Source: Candidatus Kapaibacterium sp. (GTDB lineage: Bacteria > Bacteroidota > Ignavibacteria > Kapaibacteriales > UBA961). From it: a DNA stretch of 41,401 bases. The notes under the pieces are model-generated. The model had not been told where the DNA came from. It saw only the letters and a list, made by a program, of their open reading frames with translations, and did no database searches. A program made the position numbers and the translations under genes. Location: positions 1-41,401 of the forward strand of contig JALRHN010000001.1 in the NCBI GenBank assembly GCA_023259575.1, given 5' to 3'. Shown piece by piece: positions 1-9,135 of this stretch; position 1 is the stretch's first letter; each line of letters begins with the position of its first letter.

Positions 1-321
1 GCCCAGCCTATTACCGTAAAAGTAGATGATCAATCAACATTTGTACATGATCCACTTTTAAAAGCTATGCCTCAGCCCGCAACTTCGTTTGCAGAAATAC
101 ATATTTCATTACCCACGATTTCTACTATAAACTTAGAACTTTGTTCAATGCAAGGTAATAGTGTTATTACTATTCAAAATGGGTCTTTTGAGGCTGGCGA
201 TCATGGATTTGTACTAAATTTACAAGATGCTGCTCTATCTAATATCTCAAGCGGTATGTATATGCTTAGATTAAAAACGCAAACATCTACGGTTTCCATG
301 CCATTTCATATTGTACGATAA
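1..321 (+). CDS. C-terminal part of a secreted protein with a T9SS type A-like sorting domain (5'-truncated)
   Basis: The reading frame is open from the first base, so this is the last 106 codons of a gene that begins outside the window; the internal ATG at 67 is probably not the start. The final 70 or so residues look like a type A sorting domain of the type IX secretion system: a predicted beta-sandwich with the pattern 'INLELCSMQGN', then 'GDHGFVLNL', then 'ISSGMYMLRLKTQ', and a basic final residue. In Bacteroidota and relatives such domains direct cargo across the outer membrane and are then removed. The rest of the protein is not visible, so its function is unknown. A strong terminator follows at once. 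A FlgD-like Ig fold is the main alternative, and the two are hard to tell apart. Confidence 0.7.
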   Translation, partial: AQPITVKVDDQSTFVHDPLLKAMPQPATSFAEIHISLPTISTINLELCSMQGNSVITIQNGSFEAGDHGFVLNLQDAALSNISSGMYMLRLKTQTSTVSMPFHIVR

Positions 322-325
322 GATA

Positions 326-351
326 AAGCCTCAGTTATGAGGCTTTTTTTT
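326..351 (+). terminator. Rho-independent terminator of the T9SS cargo gene
   Basis: An 8-bp perfect stem AAGCCTCA/TGAGGCTT with a GTTA loop is followed by eight T. It starts 5 bases after the stop codon at 319-321. The T tract runs into the stop codon of the convergent minus-strand gene, which has no T tract of its own in the other direction. Confidence 0.85.
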
Positions 352-1516
352 ATACTAATAAAGCGTAAAGAAGAAGTAATCCAAGGGTATTTCTAATATA
401 TCTATACGCTTTTTGGTTTTTATACTTTATCTCGTCTTCTGCTTTAACTATGCCAAGAGTTAACAGAATTATCAATATCGCTAATCCTGCTCCAGAAATC
501 AAAGATTGACTATATTGAAATGACCTTCCTATGCTAGGAAACCAAGGGGTTCCATATAATAAAATTAGGTGGATAACATAAATATGAAGTGATTTGCTGC
601 TAAAAAAAACAAAGTGATGTTTGTACGAATCAAACAGATTCACAAACCTTTGGCATATACCAAACAAGAGTAAAATAATTCCAATTCGAACAAACATGAA
701 TGCTGGATTTGTCATCATAGCATCATTATGAACAGGAATTGGCATCCAAAGATTTGTCCAAATCATTGCAATTAAAGCGATTCCAATTACTATGGGTGAT
801 AAGAGAAACACTTGTTTATTAAAGAAAAGTGATCTTTTTTCTGTACCTAAACTATGTAACCACGACCCAAATGCTACACCGCAAAGCATAAATCCACTAA
901 AAGGGAAAATTGGAAACAAAGAGCCATGTTTATAGCTTATCATTGCTCCAAATGTTTCAGGTAAAAAAGCAAAAACGTCTATATTTTGTATGTATGGAGT
1001 GCTAATAAAAATAATGAGTGCAGATATACCAGAAATTATTCCTAATGATCTTACAGAATGAGTAATATATGATAAAGCTAATACGAATAGTAAAGTAAAA
1101 GGAGTTAATTGTAAGATATTGAATTGAAGGAATTGCCTCCAAATTGATGTATCCAAATATGGTAAATCGATAAGCCTGGAAGCTGGAAAAACAAGTAAAT
1201 ATCCACATATGAAAATGATTGCGATCCATTGTAAGCGTTTCTTTAGCGTTTCTTTGCTTATTGAGCCACTTTGTGATCTTTTCATAGCAAATACATGTAC
1301 AGCGCCAGATACAAATAAGAAAATAGGTGCTGTTAATCCTCTTAAAAAATTCCACCAGCTCCAAGGAAAAGACTGCACATCTATGAATTGATGGTCTACC
1401 ATAGTATACATTGTATGGCCTTGAATCATCATAATCATAGCAATAAATCTGGCCATATCCAATGCATATAGTCTTGAACCAGAATTTGTATGTTTTTGTA
1501 TTAATTGTTGATTCAT
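350..1516 (-). CDS. Multi-pass membrane acyltransferase-like protein (DUF1624/acyltransferase-3 type)
   Basis: A 388-residue integral membrane protein with about ten hydrophobic segments. The N-terminal part carries 'RLYALDMARFIAMIMM' followed by 'QGH' and 'FLRGLTAPIFLFVSGAV'. This matches the first helices of the DUF1624/HGSNAT-like and acyltransferase-3 families, in which a conserved Arg and His near helix 1 take part in acyl transfer to sugars or other envelope molecules. The substrate cannot be read from the sequence. The gene lies downstream of secA on the same strand but is separated from it by a strong terminator, so it probably has its own promoter in the short gap. Family assignment is reasonably safe; specific function is not known. 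Confidence 0.7.
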   Translation of the reverse strand: MNQQLIQKHTNSGSRLYALDMARFIAMIMMIQGHTMYTMVDHQFIDVQSFPWSWWNFLRGLTAPIFLFVSGAVHVFAMKRSQSGSISKETLKKRLQWIAIIFICGYLLVFPASRLIDLPYLDTSIWRQFLQFNILQLTPFTLLFVLALSYITHSVRSLGIISGISALIIFISTPYIQNIDVFAFLPETFGAMISYKHGSLFPIFPFSGFMLCGVAFGSWLHSLGTEKRSLFFNKQVFLLSPIVIGIALIAMIWTNLWMPIPVHNDAMMTNPAFMFVRIGIILLLFGICQRFVNLFDSYKHHFVFFSSKSLHIYVIHLILLYGTPWFPSIGRSFQYSQSLISGAGLAILIILLTLGIVKAEDEIKYKNQKAYRYIRNTLGLLLLYALLV

Positions 1517-1551
1517 AATGCGGGATATGAATAAGCAAGAACGATATCAAT

Positions 1552-1580
1552 AAAAAAAAGCCCTCTATGTTAGAGGGCTT
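1552..1580 (-). terminator. Rho-independent terminator of secA
   Basis: Read on the minus strand, a 10-bp perfect stem (AAGCCCTCTA/TAGAGGGCTT, 3-base loop) is followed by eight T. It starts 16 bases beyond the secA stop codon and isolates secA from the membrane acyltransferase gene. Confidence 0.9.
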
Positions 1581-1595
1581 AATGCATTCTAATAA

Positions 1596-4500
1596 TTAGA
1601 GTGATTCTTCGGAGTTAGCATGACAATGTTTATATTTTTTGCCACTACCACAATGACAGGGTTCATTTCTACCAATTCTAGGTTCGGCTCTTCTAACTGT
1701 TATGCCGGGGGAAGATTGTTCTTGACTTTGTTGTGGTTGAGATCCTTCCTGATAGTCTTCAATATCGGGTTTTATTGCTCTTAGTCCAGCAGTAGAGGAA
1801 GTATTATTTCGGCCACCCTTAAAAAATCCTAAAGATGGAGAACGCCCGATAGTTACGCTAGGATGATCTAAGTTTGATTCACGTGGATTAAGTGGACCTT
1901 TATCTGTTTGCGCAGGTATATTCGAAGGAACAACTTGAGGATAGTATCTGAATACTACACTTACAGTCTCTTTTTGAATTTCTTGGATTAATCCTTGAAA
2001 TGCATGTAAAGCCTCACCTTTATATTCTAAAAGTGGGTCTTTTTGGCCATAAGCACGTAAATGAATACCCTCTTTTAATTCATCCATAATCATAAGATGT
2101 TCGCGCCATTTATCATCGATAGAACGAAGAAATGCATAATGCTCTAATCCTGACATAAATTCAGTACCAAATTGCTGCTCTTTTCTTTCGAGGAAATCTT
2201 TTGCTGTATCTAAAATTCTGTCTATACAAGCATCTGCTTGCATATTTTTGAATTCTTCTTCTTGAATTTCAACTTCGCATAGCATATGAGTTCTTACAGC
2301 ATCTTTTAAGCCTTCTAAGTTCATCTCTTCGTGATATTGTTCATACCATAGGGCAGATAATTGATACATAAATTCATATAATTCGCCTTTCATTCTTTCG
2401 CCTTGAACTACTAAACGTCGCATTGAATATATGGCTTCTCTCTGCTGATTCATTACATTATCATATTCAATCAAACGCTTACGAATAGCGAAATTATTTT
2501 CTTCTACTTTTTTCTGGGCATTTTCAACTGATTTAGTAACCATTCCAGCTTGAATTGGTTCGCCTTCAGGAACTTTTAGAGTTTTCATCACACCGGCAAT
2601 GCGTTCACCACCAAAAAGACGCATTAAATTGTCTTCGAGTGATAAGAAGAATTGAGAAGATCCTGGGTCGCCTTGGCGTCCAGCTCTACCTCTTAATTGT
2701 CTATCAATTCTTCTTGCATCATGTCTTTCAGTTCCAATAATTGCTAAACCTCCATTGGCTTTCACAGCTGCTTCTAATTTAATATCTGTTCCTCTACCAG
2801 CCATATTTGTTGCAATTGTAACCTTACCTATTTTACCAGCTTCTGCAACAATCTCGGCTTCGAACTGATGCTGTTTAGCATTTAATACTCTATGTTCAAC
2901 ATTTGCTCTTTTCAGCATTTTGCTTAAAAGTTCGGAAACATCAACACTGGTTGTACCAACAAGAACACTTCGACCTTGTTTTACCAAAGATTGAATTTCT
3001 TCAATCACAGCATTATATTTTTCTTTTTTGGTTCTAAAGATATAATCATCTAAATCTTTTCTGGTAATTGGTTTGTTTGTGGGGATAACAACAACATCTA
3101 GATTGTATATTTTATCAAACTCACCTGCTTCTGTTTCCGCAGTACCTGTCATACCAGCAAGTTTTCGATATAATCTAAAATAATTTTGGAGTGTGATTGT
3201 TGCATATGTTTGTGTATCAGCTTCAACTGTTACACCTTCTTTTGCTTCTATAGCTTGATGCAAGCCATCAGAATATCGTCTTCCATCTAAAATACGTCCG
3301 GTAAACTCATCCACTATCTTGATTTTACCACCATCAACTACATATTCTATATCGCGATCATATAAAGAATATGCTCTTAATAATTGATGAATAGTATGAA
3401 TGATATCGCTTCTCATGGAGTAAATACGAATTACTTCATCTTTTTTGGCTTGTTTATCATCGGGTTCCAAGCCAGACATTCCTTCAATCAAGCTAAGTTC
3501 GCCTGTGATATCAGGAATAATAAACATATCTGGATCTTCTCCTACAGAGGTAAGAAGACTTCTTCCTTTTTCGGTAATATCTATTTGATGATTTTTTTCA
3601 TCTATTGTATAATAGAGTTCTTCATCAATAATAGCCATACGAGTACCTTGCTCACGCAGATAGTCTAATTCAGTATCTCGCATAAGCTTTTGATTATCAG
3701 GCTCTTGTAATAATTTGGCTAATTTCTTTTGTTTTGGAAAACCCCTATATGAACGCAATAATGCAATACCGGCATTACTTTTACTTTCTTTATCAGATTC
3801 TTTTAATAATTTTTCTGCTTCATTAACTATAGTATTCACTAATCTATTTTGAGCATCTACAAGCCTACGAACCCTAGGATTTAACTGCTCGAATTTTTGA
3901 TCTGTAGAATGAGCAACTGGACCAGAGATAATAAGTGGTGTTCTTGCTTCATCGATTAAAACAGAGTCAACTTCATCCACTACTGCAAAAAAATGAGGTC
4001 TTTGAACCATATCTTCTGCATCATTAACCATATTATCTCTTAGATAATCAAAACCAAATTCATTATTGGTTCCATAGGTAATATCGCATCCATATTGTTC
4101 ATGCCTTTGATGAGGTTGCATAGCTGATTGGATGCATCCTACTTTTATACCAAGAAAATCAAAAACTGGCTTCATCCATTCACTGTCACGCTTTGCTAAA
4201 TAGTCATTAACAGTAACCAGATGTACACCTTTAGATGACAAAGCATTAAGATATAGTGGAGAAACCGCCACGAGGGTTTTACCTTCCCCAGTAGCCATTT
4301 CGGAAATCTTGCCTTGATGCAGAACAATGCCACCAATTAGCTGAACATCATAAGGCACCATTTCCCAAAGCACAGATTGCCCAACAACATCATATGTATG
4401 TTTTCTTTCGGTAAGTCTTCGGCATGTTTCTTTTACTACTGCAAAAGCAGAAGGAAGTAATTCATCTAAAGTATCTTGAATACTTGCAAATTCTTCTTTG

Positions 4501-4778
4501 CCAATTTCTTTGATTCTATCATGAATATATTGATGTTCTTCATGATCTGTATTGGAATCATTCAATTTGGTTCTTAAGTCTTCGAGTTCTTGCTTGTATA
4601 CTTCTATTTTAGACTGTATATAGGCTTTAAATTCATCGGTTTTTGCCCTCAATTGTTCGTCTGTTAAACTATGTAATTGGGCATATTCTTCATTAATTTG
4701 AGTGATAACAGGCCTTAAAGCTTGTACATCTTTCTCATGTTTTGTTCCGCCAAATATTTTCTTAAGAATCGAAAGCAT
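1596..4778 (-). CDS. secA: Preprotein translocase ATPase SecA
   Basis: SecA is the cytoplasmic motor that drives unfolded preproteins through SecYEG. The 1060-residue length matches the longer SecA of Bacteroidota and relatives (the E. coli protein is about 900). Visible landmarks are the Walker A 'MATGEGKT' at residues 161-168, DEVD (Walker B) at 268-271, a lineage-typical insertion around residues 310-420, 'TNMAGRGTDIKLE' of the second helicase domain, 'RGRAGRQGDPG', and a C-terminal SEC-C zinc motif with Cys1041, Cys1043, Cys1052 and His1053. The region before the SEC-C motif (about 960-1035) is a low-complexity linker. The ATG at 4778 gives a normal SecA N terminus. The gene is monocistronic and ends in a strong terminator. 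Confidence 0.98.
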   Translation of the reverse strand: MLSILKKIFGGTKHEKDVQALRPVITQINEEYAQLHSLTDEQLRAKTDEFKAYIQSKIEVYKQELEDLRTKLNDSNTDHEEHQYIHDRIKEIGKEEFASIQDTLDELLPSAFAVVKETCRRLTERKHTYDVVGQSVLWEMVPYDVQLIGGIVLHQGKISEMATGEGKTLVAVSPLYLNALSSKGVHLVTVNDYLAKRDSEWMKPVFDFLGIKVGCIQSAMQPHQRHEQYGCDITYGTNNEFGFDYLRDNMVNDAEDMVQRPHFFAVVDEVDSVLIDEARTPLIISGPVAHSTDQKFEQLNPRVRRLVDAQNRLVNTIVNEAEKLLKESDKESKSNAGIALLRSYRGFPKQKKLAKLLQEPDNQKLMRDTELDYLREQGTRMAIIDEELYYTIDEKNHQIDITEKGRSLLTSVGEDPDMFIIPDITGELSLIEGMSGLEPDDKQAKKDEVIRIYSMRSDIIHTIHQLLRAYSLYDRDIEYVVDGGKIKIVDEFTGRILDGRRYSDGLHQAIEAKEGVTVEADTQTYATITLQNYFRLYRKLAGMTGTAETEAGEFDKIYNLDVVVIPTNKPITRKDLDDYIFRTKKEKYNAVIEEIQSLVKQGRSVLVGTTSVDVSELLSKMLKRANVEHRVLNAKQHQFEAEIVAEAGKIGKVTIATNMAGRGTDIKLEAAVKANGGLAIIGTERHDARRIDRQLRGRAGRQGDPGSSQFFLSLEDNLMRLFGGERIAGVMKTLKVPEGEPIQAGMVTKSVENAQKKVEENNFAIRKRLIEYDNVMNQQREAIYSMRRLVVQGERMKGELYEFMYQLSALWYEQYHEEMNLEGLKDAVRTHMLCEVEIQEEEFKNMQADACIDRILDTAKDFLERKEQQFGTEFMSGLEHYAFLRSIDDKWREHLMIMDELKEGIHLRAYGQKDPLLEYKGEALHAFQGLIQEIQKETVSVVFRYYPQVVPSNIPAQTDKGPLNPRESNLDHPSVTIGRSPSLGFFKGGRNNTSSTAGLRAIKPDIEDYQEGSQPQQSQEQSSPGITVRRAEPRIGRNEPCHCGSGKKYKHCHANSEESL

Positions 4779-4865
4779 ATTGATTCTTTTCCTACTAACT
4801 GTAAATAATCATTGTGCCCTATTTGAAACTCAAATAAAAGGGAATCTTAAAATCCCAAGAGCATT

Positions 4866-4873
4866 CAAAATTA
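4866..4873 (-). promoter_or_regulatory. Candidate Bacteroidota-type -7 box for secA
   Basis: On the minus strand the sequence reads TAATTTTG, an exact match to TAnnTTTG, 88 bases before the secA ATG. I see no good TTTG at -33. AT-rich sequence makes chance matches likely, so this is weak. The 279-base divergent gap 4779-5057 holds nothing else recognisable apart from this box and the one at 5015. Confidence 0.25.
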
Positions 4874-5014
4874 GCCTAATTTTTTGTAACTATAACACCT
4901 TTTGACGCATAAAATGGAAATGTATTACCATTATTATTAAATTCTGTTTATAATTTACATGTCAAATAGTAAATAATTAGAAAATACAAAGAATTTACCT
5001 TTCTGTAAGTTCGG

Positions 5015-5022
5015 TATATTTG
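5015..5022 (+). promoter_or_regulatory. Candidate Bacteroidota-type -7 box for the epimerase-miaA operon
   Basis: TATATTTG is an exact TAnnTTTG match in the context GGTATATTTGCAC, 36 bases before the epimerase ATG. Nearly the same context, GGTATTTTTGCAC, occurs before the gene at 17448. The -33 element is poor (TTTAC near 4994). Confidence 0.45.
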
Positions 5023-5057
5023 CACTGTATTTTACATAGAATTGCGGATATGATAAT

Positions 5058-5984
5058 ATGAAAATTGCAATTACTGGTGGTGCTGGTTTCATTGCTTCTC
5101 ACATAGCAGATGCTTATATAGCTTTAGGACATGAAGTTTGGATTATTGATAATTTAAGCACGGGAAAACAAGAAAATATTCCTGAAAAAGCTTGTTTTGT
5201 CAAAATGGATGTGAATGACCCTGCTATTCATGATCTTTTTTCACAAGAAAAATTTGATATTATCAATCATCATGCAGCACAAATGGATGTTCGAGTCTCT
5301 GTAAATGATCCATCGCATGATGCCCGAATTAATATATTAGGCGGAATTAATATTTATGAGGCAGCTAAAAACTCTGGAGTAAAGAAAATAATTTTTGCTT
5401 CTAGTGGTGGAACAGTGTATGGTGAACAAGAAATTTTTCCTGCCGATGAGTCGCATTCTACAAAACCCATTTCTCCATATGGAGTTGCAAAATTATCCAA
5501 TGAACATTATTTGTATTATTATTCTGCTGTTTATGGTATCCCATTTGTAGCTTTTAGATATGCTAATGTATATGGCCCAAGGCAAAATCCCCATGGAGAA
5601 GCAGGTGTTATTGCAATTTTTACCCAAAAATTATTAGCAGGCGAGCAACCAATCATAAATGGAGATGGACTGCAGACAAGAGATTATGTATATGTTGGTG
5701 ATGTAGTTAAAGCAAATGAATTAGCAATTTCTACTGATATGCAAGGGGCATTTAATATCGGTACTTCGATAGAAACAGACGTCAATACTTTGTTTAGACA
5801 TTTACATTCATTAATCGGAGCTACTTGTTCCGAGCAACATATTCCAGCTAAAACAGGGGAACAAAGACGCAGTGTATTGTCATATAATCGTATTCAACAA
5901 CAATATGGATGGAAGCCCTCAATGGAAATTCGTGCTGGATTAGAAAAAACAGTAGAATCTTTTCGTGTAAAGAGTATAAAGTGA
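5058..5984 (+). CDS. NAD-dependent epimerase of the UDP-glucose 4-epimerase (GalE-like) family
   Basis: A 308-residue extended short-chain dehydrogenase/reductase. The NAD-binding motif reads 'GGAGFIAS' at residues 7-14, so the third glycine of GxxGxxG is Ala13. The catalytic pair is Tyr141/Lys145 in 'SPYGVAK', preceded by 'ASSGGTVYG'. 'RYANVYGPRQNP' and 'DYVYVGDV' are typical of GalE and related nucleotide-sugar epimerases that supply envelope polysaccharide synthesis. The exact sugar (glucose/galactose, GlcNAc/GalNAc or uronate) cannot be decided by eye. Its stop codon overlaps the GTG start of miaA, so the two are probably translationally coupled. Confidence 0.85.
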   Translation: MKIAITGGAGFIASHIADAYIALGHEVWIIDNLSTGKQENIPEKACFVKMDVNDPAIHDLFSQEKFDIINHHAAQMDVRVSVNDPSHDARINILGGINIYEAAKNSGVKKIIFASSGGTVYGEQEIFPADESHSTKPISPYGVAKLSNEHYLYYYSAVYGIPFVAFRYANVYGPRQNPHGEAGVIAIFTQKLLAGEQPIINGDGLQTRDYVYVGDVVKANELAISTDMQGAFNIGTSIETDVNTLFRHLHSLIGATCSEQHIPAKTGEQRRSVLSYNRIQQQYGWKPSMEIRAGLEKTVESFRVKSIK

Positions 5985-6934
5985 GCGATATTATTCCCAA
6001 AAGATCCGTCCTTGCTATTGTTGGGCCAACTGCTTCAGGAAAAACAGATCTGTCTTTTCAGATTGCTGCATCTTGTAATCGAAAGGTAGATTTAATCTGT
6101 GCGGACTCTAGACAAATTTACAGGGGAATGGATATTGGAACTGCTAAACCAAGTAAAGAAGAACAATCACTATTTCCTCATCACTGTATAGATATCTGTA
6201 ATCCAGATGAACATTTTAGTGCAGGGAAATTTGCTCAATATGCCAGAACATGCATAGATAATAGTATTAATCAAGATAGAATTCCAATCATAGTTGGTGG
6301 ATCTGGTTTATATATTCAAGCTCTTTGCGAAGGTTTTTTTTCATTTGAAAGCAAAGAAAACTCATTAGATATTCGCCAAGAACTTCAAGAATTACTGTTA
6401 ATTAAAGGAAAAGAATTTCTATTCCAAGAGTTAAAAAAGGTAGATCCCACAAGTGCAGAAGAATATAGTGATATGAATCCAAGAAGAATCATGAGAGCAT
6501 TGGAGTTCTATAAAAGTACAGGGTTGCAGTTTTCAAAAGAAAAAAAAGAACATATCAGTGTGCCAACATTTGCAACAACATATATCGGAATAGCTTTTCA
6601 AAGAGACAAACTATATGATAGAATTAATAAACGTTCCGAATATATGTGGAATAATGGCTTAATTGAAGAAACATCTCAATTGCTGAGCAATGGATACAAT
6701 CCAACATTAAATGCTCTGAATACAGTTGGATATAAAGAAGCGGTTAAAGTGTTGCAAGGTGAGCTTAAGCACAAAGAAGGTTTGGAAGCTATGAAACAAG
6801 CTACAAGACGATATGCAAAAAGACAGTTAACATGGTTCGGAAATCAAATTCATGTTCAATGGATATATGAAGAAAATCTAAAAGAATATGTAGAGAACAT
6901 GAATATAGAAAAACTAAATCACCAAATATCATAG
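5981..6934 (+). CDS. miaA: tRNA dimethylallyltransferase MiaA
   Basis: MiaA transfers a dimethylallyl group from DMAPP to N6 of A37 in tRNAs that read UNN codons. I choose the GTG at 5981, which overlaps the upstream stop as GTGA and gives 317 residues, the usual family length. The longer open frame from 5909 would add 24 residues of out-of-frame epimerase sequence. Landmarks: P-loop 'GPTASGKT' at residues 15-22, 'ICADSRQIYRGMDIGTAKPS', 'IIVGGSGLYIQAL', 'MNPRRIMRALE', and 'YAKRQLTWF' near the C terminus. Translational coupling to the epimerase is likely; no functional link between the two is evident. Confidence 0.96.
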   Translation: MSDIIPKRSVLAIVGPTASGKTDLSFQIAASCNRKVDLICADSRQIYRGMDIGTAKPSKEEQSLFPHHCIDICNPDEHFSAGKFAQYARTCIDNSINQDRIPIIVGGSGLYIQALCEGFFSFESKENSLDIRQELQELLLIKGKEFLFQELKKVDPTSAEEYSDMNPRRIMRALEFYKSTGLQFSKEKKEHISVPTFATTYIGIAFQRDKLYDRINKRSEYMWNNGLIEETSQLLSNGYNPTLNALNTVGYKEAVKVLQGELKHKEGLEAMKQATRRYAKRQLTWFGNQIHVQWIYEENLKEYVENMNIEKLNHQIS

Positions 6935-6940
6935 GCTTAG

Positions 6941-6970
6941 TTGCATAATTCAAAATAATATGTTATTTTG
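6941..6970 (+). promoter_or_regulatory. Candidate rpsA promoter
   Basis: TTG at 6941-6943, a 19-base spacer and TTATTTTG at 6963-6970 resemble the TTG/TAnnTTTG layout of Bacteroidota promoters (7 of 8 bases in the -7 box). Transcription would begin near 6977, leaving an rpsA leader of about 130 bases. The -7 box lies in one arm of an AT-only hairpin (6951-6958/6963-6970). Confidence 0.4.
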
Positions 6971-7108
6971 CCAAGCTAAAATTAGAAAGCACTTTTCATA
7001 TATGTATCAATATATCATCCCCTTGTGAGGAAGAGAAAAGCAGAGCTCAAGTGCTATAACTATGAAACAGAGCAATGTTTTACTTATATCGCAAATAGAA
7101 AGGTTCCT

Positions 7109-9025
7109 ATGTCCGAAACGACCGAAACTGCAGCGCAAGAACAAGATATTATGTCTGTTGTTTTGCCTGCACAACAACCTGCAGCAAAAAAGAGACCATC
7201 ATTAGCCGATTTATTAAGCGGAGATTTTGATGTTCCTATGATGGACGACAGTACATTTGATGCTCTTTTTCAGCAAAGTTTTTCGCCTGTAAAAGAAGAT
7301 CAGATGGTAAAGGGTCATGTTATTCAGGTAACTAAAGATAGTATTTTTGTTGATATTGGATTTAAGTCATTGGGAATGATTCCACGTGCTGAATTTGGTA
7401 CAACAGATATTTTTAAACCTGGTGATGAGATTGATGTATTTGTAGAGAAAATCGAAGATACAAGTGGTAGAATGCTATTGTCTCGTCGTCGTGCAGACTT
7501 CATGAAAACTTGGGAAGAGATTCTTAAATTAAATGAAACACAGCAAGTTGTTCCGGTTCGTATTCTACGTAGAATTAAGGGTGGAATGGTAGTTGATTTA
7601 TTAGGTATCGAGGCATTTTTACCTGGTTCTCAAATTGACGTACGCCCTGTTCGTGATTTTGATGCTTGGGTTGCAAAAATGATTGATGTTCGTGTTGTTA
7701 AAGTAAATCATCCAAGTGAAAATGTTGTTGTTAGCCATAAAGTTTTATTAGAAGAACAATTATCAGATCAACGCTCTAAAATTCTAGATACATTAGAAAA
7801 AGGTTTAGTTCTTGAAGGTGCTGTAAAGGCAATTTCAGATTTTGGTGTATTCGTAGATTTAGGTGGAGTAGACGGATTGGTTCATATTACAGATCTTTCA
7901 TGGGGACGTGTTACACATCCTTCTGAAATCGTAACATTAGACCAAGTAGTTAAAGTTGTTGTATTAGATTTTGATTCTGAAAAACGTCGTATTTCATTAG
8001 GTATGAAGCAATTAACTTCTCATCCATGGGATACAATTGGTGAGAAATATGAGCCTGGTACTAAAGTACAAGGTAAAGTTGTTTCTCTTACTGATTATGG
8101 TGCATTTATAGAAATTGAAAAAGGTATTGAAGGCTTGATTCACATTAGTGAAATGAGTTGGACACAGCATGTAAAGCATCCTTCTCAGATGGTTTCTATG
8201 GGACAAGTTATTGATGCTATCGTTTTGAACATTGATAAAAATGACAAAAAACTTGCTCTTGGAATGAAACAATTAGAGCCAGATCCTTGGGCAGATTTAT
8301 TAGCTAAATATCCTGTTGATTCAGTTCACAAAGGTATTGTGCGTAATCTTACTAATTTTGGTCTTTTTGTAGAACTTGAGCCAGGTGTAGATGGATTAGT
8401 TCATATTAGTGATCTATCTTGGACAAAGAAGATTCGTCATCCGGGCGAATTTGTTAAAAAAGGTGATTCTTTAGATGTAGTTGTATTATCAATTGATTCA
8501 CAAAATCGTCGTATTGCATTAGGCCATAAGCAAATAACAGAAAATCCATGGGATTTCTTTGCTGAACGTTATGCGGTTGGTTCAGAATCCGAAGGAAAGA
8601 TTGAAAGAATTATCGAAAAAGGTGTAATTGTTGAATTACCAGAAGGTGTTGACGGTTTTGTACCTGTTTCACAACTTTCTTTTGCACCTGTTAGAAATAT
8701 CGCCGAATTTTTCCATGTTGGTGAAAACCTTCCTTTGAAAGTGGTGGAATTTGATCGTGAATCTAAAAAGATTGTTCTTTCTGCAGTTGAATATTTACGT
8801 GAAAAAGATCAGACTATTATCGATGATTATAATACAGCTCATCCTGTTCCTAATGCAAGTAAATATGCTCAAAGTGCCCCAGAAGCAGTAAATTTAGAAG
8901 CAATCGCCGATGAAATTGAATCAGTTTTCGAAGAAGTTAATGCTCCTTTGAAAGAAAAACCAGTTCTCGATATTGCTCCTGCATCTGATGAAGATTCTTC
9001 ACATGTAGAAAATTCAGCTGAATAA
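7109..9025 (+). CDS. rpsA: 30S ribosomal protein S1
   Basis: S1 binds mRNA and helps initiation, which is especially important where Shine-Dalgarno sequences are weak. The frame is open back to a GTG at 7025, but I choose the ATG at 7109: it is preceded by GAAAGG at a 5-base distance and removes 28 Cys-rich residues unlike any S1. The 638-residue product has six S1 (OB-fold) repeats starting near residues 65, 145, 232, 317, 404 and 491. Repeats 3-5 carry the typical 'FGVFVDLGGVDGLVH' and 'ISDLSW' patterns. The N terminus (to about 60) and the C terminus (from about 570) are acidic and low-complexity. The leader may hold an autoregulatory structure; a terminator follows. Confidence 0.96.
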   Translation: MSETTETAAQEQDIMSVVLPAQQPAAKKRPSLADLLSGDFDVPMMDDSTFDALFQQSFSPVKEDQMVKGHVIQVTKDSIFVDIGFKSLGMIPRAEFGTTDIFKPGDEIDVFVEKIEDTSGRMLLSRRRADFMKTWEEILKLNETQQVVPVRILRRIKGGMVVDLLGIEAFLPGSQIDVRPVRDFDAWVAKMIDVRVVKVNHPSENVVVSHKVLLEEQLSDQRSKILDTLEKGLVLEGAVKAISDFGVFVDLGGVDGLVHITDLSWGRVTHPSEIVTLDQVVKVVVLDFDSEKRRISLGMKQLTSHPWDTIGEKYEPGTKVQGKVVSLTDYGAFIEIEKGIEGLIHISEMSWTQHVKHPSQMVSMGQVIDAIVLNIDKNDKKLALGMKQLEPDPWADLLAKYPVDSVHKGIVRNLTNFGLFVELEPGVDGLVHISDLSWTKKIRHPGEFVKKGDSLDVVVLSIDSQNRRIALGHKQITENPWDFFAERYAVGSESEGKIERIIEKGVIVELPEGVDGFVPVSQLSFAPVRNIAEFFHVGENLPLKVVEFDRESKKIVLSAVEYLREKDQTIIDDYNTAHPVPNASKYAQSAPEAVNLEAIADEIESVFEEVNAPLKEKPVLDIAPASDEDSSHVENSAE

Positions 9026-9051
9026 GAATTTACTTAATTGTAGAAATAAAG

Positions 9052-9081
9052 GGCATCCGCTTCTAGCAGATGCCTTTTTTT
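9052..9081 (+). terminator. Rho-independent terminator of rpsA
   Basis: Stem GGCATC/GATGCC extended past one mismatch by GC/GC, loop TTCTA, then seven T. It starts 26 bases after the rpsA stop codon. Confidence 0.85.
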
Positions 9082-9135
9082 ATTAAGTTATATACATCCC
9101 TGTGTAGTTAATAGCAAAGAAATTCATAAATACAT

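Noticed and set aside
1002..1550. Minus-strand 182-codon frame overlapping the acyltransferase gene
   Set aside because: It is a different frame of the same strand over most of the real membrane protein gene; its Cys/Tyr/Ile-rich translation is typical of a shadow frame.
5909..5980. N-terminal extension of MiaA from the ATG at 5909
   Set aside because: The 24 extra residues are the epimerase C terminus read in another frame; the GTG at 5981 overlaps the upstream stop and gives the normal MiaA N terminus.
6951..6970. Hairpin CAAAATAA-TATG-TTATTTTG as a miaA terminator
   Set aside because: The stem is almost all A/T and no T run follows; it more likely overlaps the rpsA promoter.
7025..7108. 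N-terminal extension of S1 from the GTG at 7025
   Set aside because: The extra 28 residues are Cys-rich and unlike S1, while the ATG at 7109 has a ribosome site and yields the usual acidic N terminus.
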